NCBI GenBank assembly: GCA_945872365.1
Contig: CAMBZJ010000008.1
Coordinates: 62,001 to 126,000 of the forward strand
DNA from: Klebsiella pneumoniae
GTDB taxonomy: Bacteria > Desulfobacterota > Binatia > UBA12015
DNA: 64,000 nt
Direction: 5' to 3'
Every line of letters starts with the position of its first letter. Position 1 is the stretch's first letter. The translations under genes and the position numbers were made by a program. Below the pieces are notes generated by a model. The model had not been told where the DNA came from. It made no database searches and saw only the letters and a list, made by a program, of their open reading frames with translations. This document shows, in pieces, positions 1 through 9,217 of this stretch.

Positions 1-266
1 CGGCCCCGGACGAATTCCGCCGCGGGCGGCCGCTCCGACGGTGGAACGAGCGCGCGCCAGCCGAAGGCGTCGAGCACGAGCGGCACCAGATGGAAGGCGG
101 CGACGACGAGAAGCCCACCACCCGCCACGCGGAGCGCGGCGAGCACGTCCCCGAAGCCATGCCAAGCGATGATGCCAGTGAAGAGCGCGATCCCGACCGC
201 GAGGCCCAAGCCGAAGGCGCCGCGCTTCTTCGCGGGGCTGCCGTCGCCGGCCCCGGCGGAGGTCAT
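1..266 (-). CDS. Putative lysylphosphatidylglycerol synthase/HpnL-like membrane protein (N-terminal part, truncated by window edge)
   Basis: Minus-strand translation MTSAGAGDGSPAKKRGAFGLGLAVGIALFTGIIAWHGFGDVLAALRVAGGGLLVVAAFHLVPLVLDAFGWRALVP..., typical N-terminal TM segments of this family; its ATG overlaps the stop of the next gene (ATGA). Confidence 0.5.
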   Translation of the reverse strand, partial: MTSAGAGDGSPAKKRGAFGLGLAVGIALFTGIIAWHGFGDVLAALRVAGGGLLVVAAFHLVPLVLDAFGWRALVPPSERPPAAEFVRG

Positions 267-883
267 GCGCCTCCCGCAGCGTCTTCGCGGCGGACGCGAA
301 GGAGTTGCGCGACGGTCAGCGCGGCGAAGATCGGCGCACCCACCCCGGCTGCGGCGACGAACCAGCGCAATCCGCCGAACCAGGTGATCGGGGCGACCAA
401 GTACAGGATGTCCTCGATCTCGAACGCACCCGCCGACGGTTGCCGGAACCCGACCTCCGCGCCGCGACGGCGCGCGAGTTCGCTGCGCGACCGGAAGATG
501 ACGATCAGGGCCGCGCCTGAGAGAAGGCCCAGGACCGGTGCGACGCCGCCGAGCGGCCCGTGGCGCAGCCCGAGGCCCATGCCGACGAAGGTCGCGAGCT
601 TGACCATGAGATCGGCGACGCGATCGTAGACGTGCCCGAACTCCGAGGTCTGCCCGGTGGCGCGGGCAAATTCCCCGTCGGCGTGGTCGAGCAGCATGGA
701 CACCGCGTAGAGCAGCGCGCCGAGGTTGGCCTGGTGGTATCCCCCGTGCGCGAAGCACAGGGCCCCGAGCAGGCCGCCCCCGAGGGCAACGGTGGTGATG
801 TGGTTGGGGCGCAGTCCGGTACCACGCAACGGCAGCACCAAGGCCTCGGCGACCCTGCTGTCAATCGTCTTCGCCAACCCCAC
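263..883 (-). CDS. CDP-alcohol phosphatidyltransferase family protein
   Basis: Contains DGEFARATGQTSEFGHVYDRVAD, matching the DG-x2-AR-x8-G-x3-D-x3-D signature; multiple TM helices; GTG start at 883 chosen. Confidence 0.85.
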   Translation of the reverse strand: MGLAKTIDSRVAEALVLPLRGTGLRPNHITTVALGGGLLGALCFAHGGYHQANLGALLYAVSMLLDHADGEFARATGQTSEFGHVYDRVADLMVKLATFVGMGLGLRHGPLGGVAPVLGLLSGAALIVIFRSRSELARRRGAEVGFRQPSAGAFEIEDILYLVAPITWFGGLRWFVAAAGVGAPIFAALTVAQLLRVRREDAAGGA

Positions 884-953
884 CCCTCCCCCGGACGGCC
901 CGCTTCTAGCACCACCCTCGGTACCGCGTCGAGGCCGCGCCGCTTGGCCGAGG

Positions 954-2393
954 TCAGGCGGGCGCGTGCGGCCGTCGAGCGAGTTCCTGCAGGATGCGCG
1001 CATGCTCCGCGCGCGTCAGGCGATAGCGCGACAGGAACACGAGCGTCATCAGCCACAGACCGAACAGGCCGGGTCCGACGATCCAGCCGAGAGCGGTCGC
1101 CTGCTCCGGGGCGACCACCGGCGGCGGCTCGCCCGGGGTCGGGCGCGGAAAGTGGATGAGATCGAGCGCCAAGCCGGCGAGGAAGGTGCCCACGCCGGTC
1201 GCCGCCTTCGCCGAGAAGGCGATCGCCGAGGAGAAGATTCCCTCGCGTCGACTGCCGTGTTCGAGCTCGTTCTGGTCGATCGTGTCGCTGATCATCGACC
1301 CGATCAGGATGCCGATCGACACGGCGCACGCGACCATGAACGCCGAGTGCGCGACCAGCACCGCGAGCAGGCGCGAGCTGCCGTTGGCCGGCATCAGGCC
1401 CGCCAGGCGCAGGAAGACCGGCAGCGGCCCGACGAAGACCGCCGCCGTCGCGAGTGCCAGCGCGGCGTGACGCTTGTCGAACCTCACGCTGATCGGCCGC
1501 GCGAGGGCCGCGCCCACGGCGACCCCCATGACCAGCGCGGGAACGAAGGCCGCGAGCTGCTCAGGCGCGAATTCCCAGAAGTACGAGTTCAGGTAGAGAC
1601 CGAAGATGTCGGTGAAGGCACCGCCGACCGAGGCGAAGAGCGAGGCGACGACCAAGGTCCGGTAGGACGGGTTGCCGAGGGCCTCGCCGACCTCCGCGCG
1701 CAGCCGTCGCAGGCTGAACGGACCGGCGGACGGCGGACTCCTGAGCCCGGGAATCAGGCGATGGGTGCCAAGTGCACACAGGAAGATCGCCGAGCCGATC
1801 ATCGCCGCCCCGGTCGCCGACCAACTCGCGTAGCCGGCGCGGTTGCGCAGTCCGTCGGCGAGTTTTGCGCCCGGCGCCATCAGCCACAGGTAGGCGAGAA
1901 GCGTGATCACGACCGCCCCGGTCCAGCCGAAGAGATGGCGCCACGCGAGCAGCGAGGTGCGCTCGTCGTAGTCGGGCGTGAGCTCCGCCACGAGGGAGTT
2001 GCTCGGGATCGAGTAGAGCGACATCGAGCAGCGCACCAGGATCGAGAACGAGGCCAGCCACGCGAAGAGTCCGCTGCTCGATAGTCCGGCGGGCGGATTG
2101 AACAGCAGGAAGAAGCTCACCGCCATCGGCAGCGCGGCTGCGTACATGAACGGGTGGCGGCGACCCCAGCGGGTCCGGGTCCCGTCGGAGAGCGAGCCGA
2201 TGAACGGGTCGATCGCGGCGTCGACGAGCAGCGCGGTCGCGCCGGCCGCGCCCCCCAGCCAGCCAGGCAGGCCGAGCACCTGGTTGTAGTAGAACAGCAG
2301 AAACGTCTTGAAGGCGGCGTCCTTCACGCCTTCGGCCACCGAGCCGAACCCGTAGGCGAACTTGGTGGAGAACGGGAGCCGCGGCGTGCTCAC
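954..2393 (-). CDS. MFS transporter, GPH/MelB-like (sodium:galactoside symporter-type) family
   Basis: STKFAYGFGSVAEGVKDAAFKTFLLFYYNQVLG...DAAIDPFIGSLSDGTRTRWGRRHPFMY is the typical GPH N-terminus; 12-TM-like hydrophobic pattern; GTG start. Confidence 0.85.
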   Translation of the reverse strand: MSTPRLPFSTKFAYGFGSVAEGVKDAAFKTFLLFYYNQVLGLPGWLGGAAGATALLVDAAIDPFIGSLSDGTRTRWGRRHPFMYAAALPMAVSFFLLFNPPAGLSSSGLFAWLASFSILVRCSMSLYSIPSNSLVAELTPDYDERTSLLAWRHLFGWTGAVVITLLAYLWLMAPGAKLADGLRNRAGYASWSATGAAMIGSAIFLCALGTHRLIPGLRSPPSAGPFSLRRLRAEVGEALGNPSYRTLVVASLFASVGGAFTDIFGLYLNSYFWEFAPEQLAAFVPALVMGVAVGAALARPISVRFDKRHAALALATAAVFVGPLPVFLRLAGLMPANGSSRLLAVLVAHSAFMVACAVSIGILIGSMISDTIDQNELEHGSRREGIFSSAIAFSAKAATGVGTFLAGLALDLIHFPRPTPGEPPPVVAPEQATALGWIVGPGLFGLWLMTLVFLSRYRLTRAEHARILQELARRPHAPA

Positions 2394-2442
2394 GCCGCCT
2401 CCTGCGAGTCGAAGCCCATCGTGCGATCCCCCGTCCGCCTTC

Positions 2443-3897
2443 TCAGCGACACTCGAAGTCCGCCATGCGCGGCGCGCGCATCTCGTCGCGGAAACGGTCG
2501 TAGGTCCAGGGCCACGCGGTCGGCAGCGAATCCGCGTCGAGGTACCAGCTGCGACAGCCGCTCGCCCAGATGGTGTTCTTCGCCGCCTGTCGCCGCTCGG
2601 CGTCGAAGCGCTCCATCGCGGCCGGCGACACGGCGACTTCGCGGCAAGCGCCCGAGCGGATGCGGTCGAGAATCTGCAGCACGTAGGCGAACTGCATCTC
2701 GACCACGTCGATGAGCGAGAAGTTTCCGACCGGTCCGTTGGGGCCGTTGAGCAGGAAGAGATTGGGGAACTCCGGCACGGAGATCGCGAGGTAGGCGGCG
2801 GGTCCCGCCTGCCAGGACCGATCCAGGGTCGTGCCGCCGCGGCCCACGACCTCCATGGGCCGAAGGAAGCGGTCGACGCGGAAGCCGGTCGCGAGGACGA
2901 GCACGTCAAGCTCGTGCAGGCGGCCGTCGCGCGTCCGCACGCCGGCGGGCTCGATGCGGTCGATGCCCAGGACGACCAGGTGCGCCTGCGGCCGCTGGAT
3001 CGCCTCGTAGAAGCCGTCGGAGAGGATCAGGCGCTTGCATCCCGCGCGGTAGTCGGGGCGGAGTTTCTCGCGCAGGACGGGGTCGCGCACCTGGTTCTCG
3101 AGGTTCGCCACGCAGAACTGGTGGATCGCCTGCATCTGCGGTGCGTCCATGTCGGAGAGGTGGTTCGAGAAGCCCGAGATCATCTGCTCGGCGACCTGCT
3201 CGCGCAGCCCGCGCATCGCCTCGGGCTGCGCCCGGAAATGCGCCATCTCCACCTCGCCGAAGGGCGCGTTCTCGCCCGGGGCGATCCATTGCGGCGTGCG
3301 CTGAAAGAGCCGGAGTTCACCCACCCGGTCGACGAGTTCGGTTGCGATCTGCACGGCACTCGACCCGGTTCCGACGACGCCGACGCGTCGCCCGGCGAGC
3401 GGCACCGAGTGATCCCACCGCGCGCTGTGGAACGACGCTCCGGCGAAAGAGGCGAGGCCCGGCAGGTCGGGGATCGAGGGATGGTGCAGCACGCCGGTCG
3501 CCGCGACGAGCACGTCGGCCTCGTCGCGCACGCCCCCGGTCGCCTCGAGTCGCCAGCGCCCCTCCTCGAAGCGGGCGCTCGTGATCTCGGTCGCGAACCG
3601 GATGCGCTGGTCCACCCCGTGCCGACGGGCGACGTCCTCGAAGTAGGCCTGGATCTCGGCCCCGGGAGCGAAGCGGCGGCTCCACTCGGGATTGAGCTCG
3701 AACGAGTAGCTGTAGAAGTGCGACGGCACGTCGCAGGCGAGGCCCGGGTAGGTGTTCTCCCGCCAAGTTCCGCCGAGGCGTTCGGCCTTCTCGTAGATGG
3801 CGAAGTCGTAGCCGGCCTCGCCGAGCTTGATCGCCGCAAGGATTCCGGCCATGCCGGCTCCGACGACAACGACGCGGGGTCGCGGGGAAGCAGCCAT
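2443..3897 (-). CDS. Flavin-containing / Baeyer-Villiger-type monooxygenase
   Basis: Two Rossmann motifs (GAGMAG, GTGSSA), RLGGTWRENTYPGLACDVPSHFYSYSF, and BVMO-like fingerprint FAGASFHSARWDH. Confidence 0.9.
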   Translation of the reverse strand: MAASPRPRVVVVGAGMAGILAAIKLGEAGYDFAIYEKAERLGGTWRENTYPGLACDVPSHFYSYSFELNPEWSRRFAPGAEIQAYFEDVARRHGVDQRIRFATEITSARFEEGRWRLEATGGVRDEADVLVAATGVLHHPSIPDLPGLASFAGASFHSARWDHSVPLAGRRVGVVGTGSSAVQIATELVDRVGELRLFQRTPQWIAPGENAPFGEVEMAHFRAQPEAMRGLREQVAEQMISGFSNHLSDMDAPQMQAIHQFCVANLENQVRDPVLREKLRPDYRAGCKRLILSDGFYEAIQRPQAHLVVLGIDRIEPAGVRTRDGRLHELDVLVLATGFRVDRFLRPMEVVGRGGTTLDRSWQAGPAAYLAISVPEFPNLFLLNGPNGPVGNFSLIDVVEMQFAYVLQILDRIRSGACREVAVSPAAMERFDAERRQAAKNTIWASGCRSWYLDADSLPTAWPWTYDRFRDEMRAPRMADFECR

Positions 3898-4022
3898 CGC
3901 GTCGGGCTCCTAGCGGGAAATCGGCCGCCGGGCACGCGTCGTGCGCCGCGCGGCGCTGGGCGCGCCGGGAACGGACCGGCCCGACGTACCTTGGAGCGCA
4001 CGAGACCCGACCGGCCCCGGCG

Positions 4023-4784
4023 TCCGCCCGGGTAGACCGTCGCGCCGAGATGCCGCGAGACGAGGACGCCGTCCTCGATCGACTGGTACTCGAGGTGGCT
4101 CGACACGTACTCGCTCGCGAAGTCGGAGCGCGCGCGCATCCAGGGCACGTAGGCGTTCGCCCCGAACATGGGCCCCACGTTGTCGGCGACGATCACGCCG
4201 CCCGGGCGCAGCAGGCCGCGCTCCAGGACGAGCCGCGCATCCTGCAGATAGAGGCCCTTCCAATGGTCCAAGAAGACCAAGTCAAAAGCCTCGTCGCGGG
4301 CGGCGATCGTCGCGGTGGAAGGTCCGTGCACGAAATCGCAGCGGTCGCCGACGCCGGCGAATCCGGCGATCTCGCGCCCGACGCGCACCGACGACTCGTT
4401 CACGTCGATCGAGACGAGCCGGCCGCCGCCGCCGAGGTGGCGGGCCATGAGCACGGCCGAGTACCCGACGAAGGTCCCGAGTTCGAGGATCCGCGCCGCG
4501 GGTCCGATCCCGCGCACCAGGCCTTCGAGGAGCGGGCCCTTCTCGTCGCCGACGTTCATGAGGAAGCGCTTCTCGACGGCGAAGCGGTCGAGTGCCGCGA
4601 GAACCGAGACCGGGTCGCCCGGCGTCGCGCGCGAGCGGACCCACGCCAGGGCGGCATCCCGGACCGGCGGTTCGCGACGCAGCCAGGCGAGCGCCGTGCG
4701 ACCGCCCTCGCGCAACGCCCAAGGGATGGCGCTGATCCGGGTGGCGAGCACCCCGGACCTTGGCCGGCTCGCGTCGTCGCTCAT
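4023..4784 (-). CDS. SAM-dependent O-methyltransferase (COMT-like); C-terminal boundary unclear, see findings
   Basis: ILELGTFVGYSAVLMARHL, IDVNESSVRVGREIAGFAGV, FDLVFLDHWKGLYLQDARLVLERGLLRPGGVIVADNV; homology seems to end at VYPGG (~4023), but the frame has no stop until 3180. Confidence 0.75.
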
Positions 4785-5332
4785 CGTCGGTCGACCGGGG
4801 GCTCGCCGAGCAGCGCCGCGCGATCGGCGTTGCGCGTGGCGGCCGCGTTCGTCGCCTCGGGAACGACCTTCGGCGCCACACCGGCGTGCCGCGCCTCTTC
4901 CCAACGCGCGGCACAGACGCACCAGCGCTGTCCGGCGCGCAGGCCGGGAAACCCCGGACGCGACGTCACCAGGTCGTTGCCGCGCTTGCGGGTGAAGTCG
5001 AGGAAGGCGTCGTCGACGACCGCGCAGACGGTGTGACTGCCGGCGTCGTTTTCGTCGGTCGCGCAGCGACCGTCGCGAAACCAGCCCGTCATCGGGTCGG
5101 TCGAGCACATCGCGAGCGGAGCGCCGCGCAGGTTGCGCTGCTCGGCCCCGGGGGAGCCCGACGCCGCAGAAGCCGGGCCGCAACCGCTCTCGCCCGCCGG
5201 CGCAGCACCGGTGCCGCAAGCCGCGGCGTCACCGGCCGCGCCCCCAGCGGAAGCCGGGCCGATCGCGCTCGCGAGCAGAGCGAGGAGGAGGCCGGCCTGC
5301 ATCCGGTTCGTCGTCGAGCGCCGCATCGTCAT
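4781..5332 (-). CDS. DUF2237-family protein with N-terminal signal peptide
   Basis: CSTDPMTGWFRDGRCATDENDAGSHTVCAVVDDAFLDFTRKRGNDLVTSRPGFPGLRAGQRWCVCAARWEEARHAGVAPKVVPEATN matches the DUF2237 pattern. Confidence 0.85.
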   Translation of the reverse strand: MTMRRSTTNRMQAGLLLALLASAIGPASAGGAAGDAAACGTGAAPAGESGCGPASAASGSPGAEQRNLRGAPLAMCSTDPMTGWFRDGRCATDENDAGSHTVCAVVDDAFLDFTRKRGNDLVTSRPGFPGLRAGQRWCVCAARWEEARHAGVAPKVVPEATNAAATRNADRAALLGEPPVDRR

Positions 5333-5430
5333 ATGTAGAGCCTACCACGGGCCAGCGCTCGCCCAACCCCCGGGGCGCGAAACGCGGCCCCCGATTGCCC
5401 GCCTGCCCCACGATCCCTAACGTCGCCTCG

Positions 5431-6369
5431 ATGTCGCGCGCAGTTCGGTTCGGGGTCACGCTGCCCCAGATCAAGCGATCCTGGGCGGAGGCCCGGGACG
5501 CTGCCCTGGAGTTCGACCGCCTCGGTTTCGACTCGGTCTGGGTCTGCGACCACCTATGCGGCGTCCCGATGCCCAACCTGCCGATCTTCGAGGCCTGGAG
5601 CGAACTTGCGGCCGTGGCGGCGATCACCTGCAAGGTCGAACTCGGGACGCTCGTGACCCCGCCCTTCTTCCGCCACCCGGCGGTCTTCGCCAAGCAGATC
5701 GCGACGATCGACCATATCTCCGGCGGCCGGGTCATCGCCGGGCTGGGCACCGGCTGGTACGCGCAGGAGTTCGAGAGCTACGGCTTGCCCTTCCCTCCCG
5801 TGCGCGAGCGGCTGCGGGCGATCGAGGAGACCTGCGAGATCCTGCGCCGGATGTGGACAGAGCCCTCGGCCACCTACGCCGGCCGCCACTTCTCGGTGAC
5901 CGACGCCGTCTGCGAGCCCAAGCCGCTGCGGCGGCCGCCGATTCTGATCGGCGGCGGCGGCGAGAAGATCCTGATGGGGCTCGTCGCGAAGTACGCCGAC
6001 CAGTGGAACAACCTCGCCGCGTTCCAGGCGAAGCTCGGCGACAAGGTCGAGGCGCTGCGGCGCCGCTGCGACCAGCTCGGCCGCGACTTCGACGAGATCG
6101 AGGTCTCGCAGCAGTGCGTCGTCGTCATCGGCGAAGACGACGACGCCGCGCGCGCGGCCCTCGCCAAGGCGTCGCGTGTCTACGGTGGCCACATGGGCGA
6201 GGCGCTCGAGGAGCACGGCATCTGGGGATCGCCGCAGGGCGTGATCGAGCGCATCGAGCGCCACGTGAAGCTCGGCTGCACCTCGTTCATCATGGAATTC
6301 TTCGGGCGCGACACCCGTGAACCGGCGCGGCTCTTCGCCCGGGAGGTCCTGCCGGCATTCCGGTCGTGA
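5431..6369 (+). CDS. LLM-class (luciferase-like) flavin oxidoreductase, possibly F420-dependent
   Basis: FGVTLPQIKRSW...FDSVWVCDHL...ELGTLVTPPFFRHPAVFAKQIATIDHISGGRVIAGLGTGW...PPILIGGGGEKI. Confidence 0.9.
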   Translation: MSRAVRFGVTLPQIKRSWAEARDAALEFDRLGFDSVWVCDHLCGVPMPNLPIFEAWSELAAVAAITCKVELGTLVTPPFFRHPAVFAKQIATIDHISGGRVIAGLGTGWYAQEFESYGLPFPPVRERLRAIEETCEILRRMWTEPSATYAGRHFSVTDAVCEPKPLRRPPILIGGGGEKILMGLVAKYADQWNNLAAFQAKLGDKVEALRRRCDQLGRDFDEIEVSQQCVVVIGEDDDAARAALAKASRVYGGHMGEALEEHGIWGSPQGVIERIERHVKLGCTSFIMEFFGRDTREPARLFAREVLPAFRS

Positions 6370-6485
6370 AGCGTCGCCGACGCCCGGTCGCCGCCCACTG
6401 CGGCGGGCCGTATCGCGTGGCCGGTGCGGGCCCGGTCGGCGGCGACCCACTCGTCCCGGCCCCGTGAAGCAACAGGTCGAAACAC

Positions 6486-7490
6486 GTGAAGAACCTCCTG
6501 AAGAACCTCGCCCTCTCGGGCTTCGTCCTGCTGCTTTGCATCGCGGCGCTCGAGGGCCTGCTGCGGCTGATGGGCTACGGCAACCTGGAGATCTACGACC
6601 CGGACCCGCTGCTCTTCTGGAAGCTGCGACCGAACCAGGACTGCTTCACCAAGATCGACCGCAAGCCGGTGCACGTGAACGCGCACGGCACGCGGGGCGC
6701 GGAGTTCACGGACGCGAAGCCGGCCGGGACGATCCGCATCCTGTCGCTCGGCGACTCGCGCACCTTCGGCTGGGGCGTGAGCGAAGCCGAGTCCTACTCC
6801 GAGCAGCTGGGCTCACTCCTCCAGGCGAAAGCCCCGCCGGGGGCGCGCATCGAGGTGATCAACGCCGGCGTGAACGCATGGTCGTTCCCCCAGCTGCTGG
6901 CCTTCTTCCGCGAGCGCGGCCTCGCCTGGCAGCCCGACTACGTCATCGTCGGGGAGGCGAACCTCTGGACGCAGTTCTCCGAGAAGAGCAGTCCCGAGTT
7001 CCGCGACCAGTTCCTGTTTCGCGTACGCCTGAAGAACCTCCTGCGCCAGCTCGCCGCCTACCACTACATCGTCGAGGTCAAGCTGAAGGACCTCTACGAC
7101 AAGGAGCGCGTGCGCTTCATCCCGGTCGACCCGTCGAGCGACGAACTCTTCAAGGACCAGCAGCAGAAGGACCCTGAGGGATTCTTCCGGGAGCACATCG
7201 AGAAGCTCTGCGAACTCGCGATCGCGCGCGGCGTGAAGCCGGTCCTGCTGTTCATCCCGACGGCCAAGGAGGCCGCCGGCTCGACCGTGCCACGCGCCCT
7301 CAAGGCGAAGCAGGAAGTGGCGGCGAAGCTCGGCATCCCGCTCGTGGACACGAGCCCCGACATCGGCCCGACCGGCGACGCCCTTTACCTGGACGCGGAT
7401 CCGGTGCATTTGAACGTCCGGGGCAACGATCTGGTGGCCAGGCGGCTGTTCGAGACAATGGAACCGATGATCGGCCACTCTGGCCCGTGA
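6486..7490 (+). CDS. SGNH/GDSL hydrolase family membrane-anchored protein
   Basis: N-terminal TM, LSLGDSRTFGWGV (block I), INAGVNAW, C-terminal DPVHLNVRGNDLVA (block V-like). Confidence 0.8.
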   Translation: MKNLLKNLALSGFVLLLCIAALEGLLRLMGYGNLEIYDPDPLLFWKLRPNQDCFTKIDRKPVHVNAHGTRGAEFTDAKPAGTIRILSLGDSRTFGWGVSEAESYSEQLGSLLQAKAPPGARIEVINAGVNAWSFPQLLAFFRERGLAWQPDYVIVGEANLWTQFSEKSSPEFRDQFLFRVRLKNLLRQLAAYHYIVEVKLKDLYDKERVRFIPVDPSSDELFKDQQQKDPEGFFREHIEKLCELAIARGVKPVLLFIPTAKEAAGSTVPRALKAKQEVAAKLGIPLVDTSPDIGPTGDALYLDADPVHLNVRGNDLVARRLFETMEPMIGHSGP

Positions 7491-7504
7491 CGGGACGGAC
7501 GCGC

Positions 7505-7642
7505 ATGGGACTTTCGAACTTCCTCAAGGAACGCAAGGCCTGGGTGATCGGGCCGATCGTGCTCTTCGTGGTCGCGCTCGCGTTGATCGTCATCGGCGCG
7601 CGCGGATCGGCACTCGCGCCCTTCGTCTACAGCCTGTTCTGA
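7505..7642 (+). CDS. DUF5989-like small membrane protein, 45 aa (not in ORF track)
   Basis: Translated by hand: MGLSNFLKERKAWVIGPIVLFVVALALIVIGARGSALAPFVYSLF*; resembles the short DUF5989 single-TM proteins next to SGNH/SxtJ genes; 14 nt after the SGNH gene. Confidence 0.75.
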   Translation: MGLSNFLKERKAWVIGPIVLFVVALALIVIGARGSALAPFVYSLF

Positions 7643-7663
7643 GGGGACCGACCGGGCGCGCGG

Positions 7664-9055
7664 TCACTCGATGCGGTCTTCGAGCCGCACCGGCCCGGCC
7701 CAGAAGCCGCCCTTGAGCGTCATGCGCTGTACGCCCGCGTACTTCGCGGCCGGAACGACGCTCGACCAGGTGGCGTCGGACTGGAGCACTTCGAGATCGG
7801 TCGCGAGCCGGACGACGAGCGCATCCCACGGGCTTCCCGGAACATCCAGGGGTGCCGGCAGCGGGAACTTCGCGAGCGTGCGCGTCACCGTCACCTCGGC
7901 CACGTCGGTCGCGTAGAGCATGCGGAAGGTCCGACCGTCGTCGAGTACCAACTGGGCTTCGACCGAGAAGATGTCGATGTCGCGGACGGGGATCTTCAAC
8001 TGCCGGAAGGGCGCGATCAGCTTCGTCGAAGCCTTGGCCGGGTAGGAGAGCTTCGGCACCAGCGAGCCGACCGTGGCGCGGATCGTCGTCTTGCCGAGGT
8101 CGGGATCGTAGAGCCCCTGCTCGACGAGCGTCTTGCTGTTCGACCGCCAGCCGGTCGTCGGCGCATCGGCGAACACCCCCGGAGGATCGCTCACGAAGCC
8201 GCCGGCCCCTTCGAGGTTCAGGCGCACGCGGCGCAGGGCCAGGTTGCCGAAGACCTGTACCTGGTCGATCCCGGCGAAGGTCTCCCCGAGTCCGACGAGC
8301 AGGTCCGCCCGCAGGTCGCGGGTGAAGCCGACGACGCCCGTGCCGACGAGACCGGCACCGAGCGGAAAGGTCGGGATGTTGCGTTCGACGTAGGCGACGC
8401 CTTCGCCGGAAACCCAGGCGATCTTGCGACGCCGGCCACGTGCGTCGGTGACGACGGCGAGGAACTTCCAGTCCTGGTCTGATGCGAGCGAGACCGCCAA
8501 CTGGCTCCGGCCCTGTGCGAGCGTGGCAAAACTCGGGGAGCCCACGCCGAAGACGGTGGCGGGCACCCGGTCGGTTGCGAGCACGAGCGCCTCGCCCGGC
8601 AGGTCGTCGACGGGCGGCACGGCCTGCGCCGAGAAGTCCCCGGAGCCGGCCACCTTCGCCCAGCCGGCCAGCGGCAGGTCGAGCGGCGTGATCGCCGCGA
8701 CGATCGCGGCCTCGTCGACCGTGATCTCGTTCGACGGCGTACTTTCGTTGCCTTGCGCATCGTAGCCGGCGACCCGGAAGCTCATGTCGCCGCCGAGCGG
8801 CAGGCCGGCGAGGGTACACGTCACGGTCCACGACATCGTGCCGTTTCCGGCGAGCGGCGGCATCCCGACGTCGGTTCCGGCGTCCCAGTCGCCCGCAGCG
8901 GGCTTGAGATAGACGCGATATCCGATCGAGCCCCAACTCGGCTCCCAGGTGACGCGGGCCCGGAAGTCGGTCGCTGCGCGTGCGGCCCCGACCATGCAGG
9001 TGCACGCCAGAATCGCGACCAGAAGCGCCTTCGAAAGAATCCTTGGACCGGTCAT
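7664..9055 (-). CDS. Hypothetical secreted protein with fibronectin-III-like N-terminal region
   Basis: Signal peptide SKALLVAILACTCMVGAARA; beta-rich FN3-like segment VTWEPSWGSIGYRVYLKPA...SFRVAGYDAQGNESTPSNEITV. Confidence 0.7.
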   Translation of the reverse strand: MTGPRILSKALLVAILACTCMVGAARAATDFRARVTWEPSWGSIGYRVYLKPAAGDWDAGTDVGMPPLAGNGTMSWTVTCTLAGLPLGGDMSFRVAGYDAQGNESTPSNEITVDEAAIVAAITPLDLPLAGWAKVAGSGDFSAQAVPPVDDLPGEALVLATDRVPATVFGVGSPSFATLAQGRSQLAVSLASDQDWKFLAVVTDARGRRRKIAWVSGEGVAYVERNIPTFPLGAGLVGTGVVGFTRDLRADLLVGLGETFAGIDQVQVFGNLALRRVRLNLEGAGGFVSDPPGVFADAPTTGWRSNSKTLVEQGLYDPDLGKTTIRATVGSLVPKLSYPAKASTKLIAPFRQLKIPVRDIDIFSVEAQLVLDDGRTFRMLYATDVAEVTVTRTLAKFPLPAPLDVPGSPWDALVVRLATDLEVLQSDATWSSVVPAAKYAGVQRMTLKGGFWAGPVRLEDRIE

Positions 9056-9217
9056 TTCAAGAGCAGACTAGCAGCGTTCCCGCCCTCGGGGGAGCCGGAA
9101 ACGGCGCGGAAGCCTCGGGAAATCCCCGATACGGTCGCGGCCCCGGGCAGGTCGGCGGCGGGGCCTTGGACCGGCCCGGGGCGCAGGTCGGTTGTGCCCC
9201 CCGGGGGCGCACGTTGT

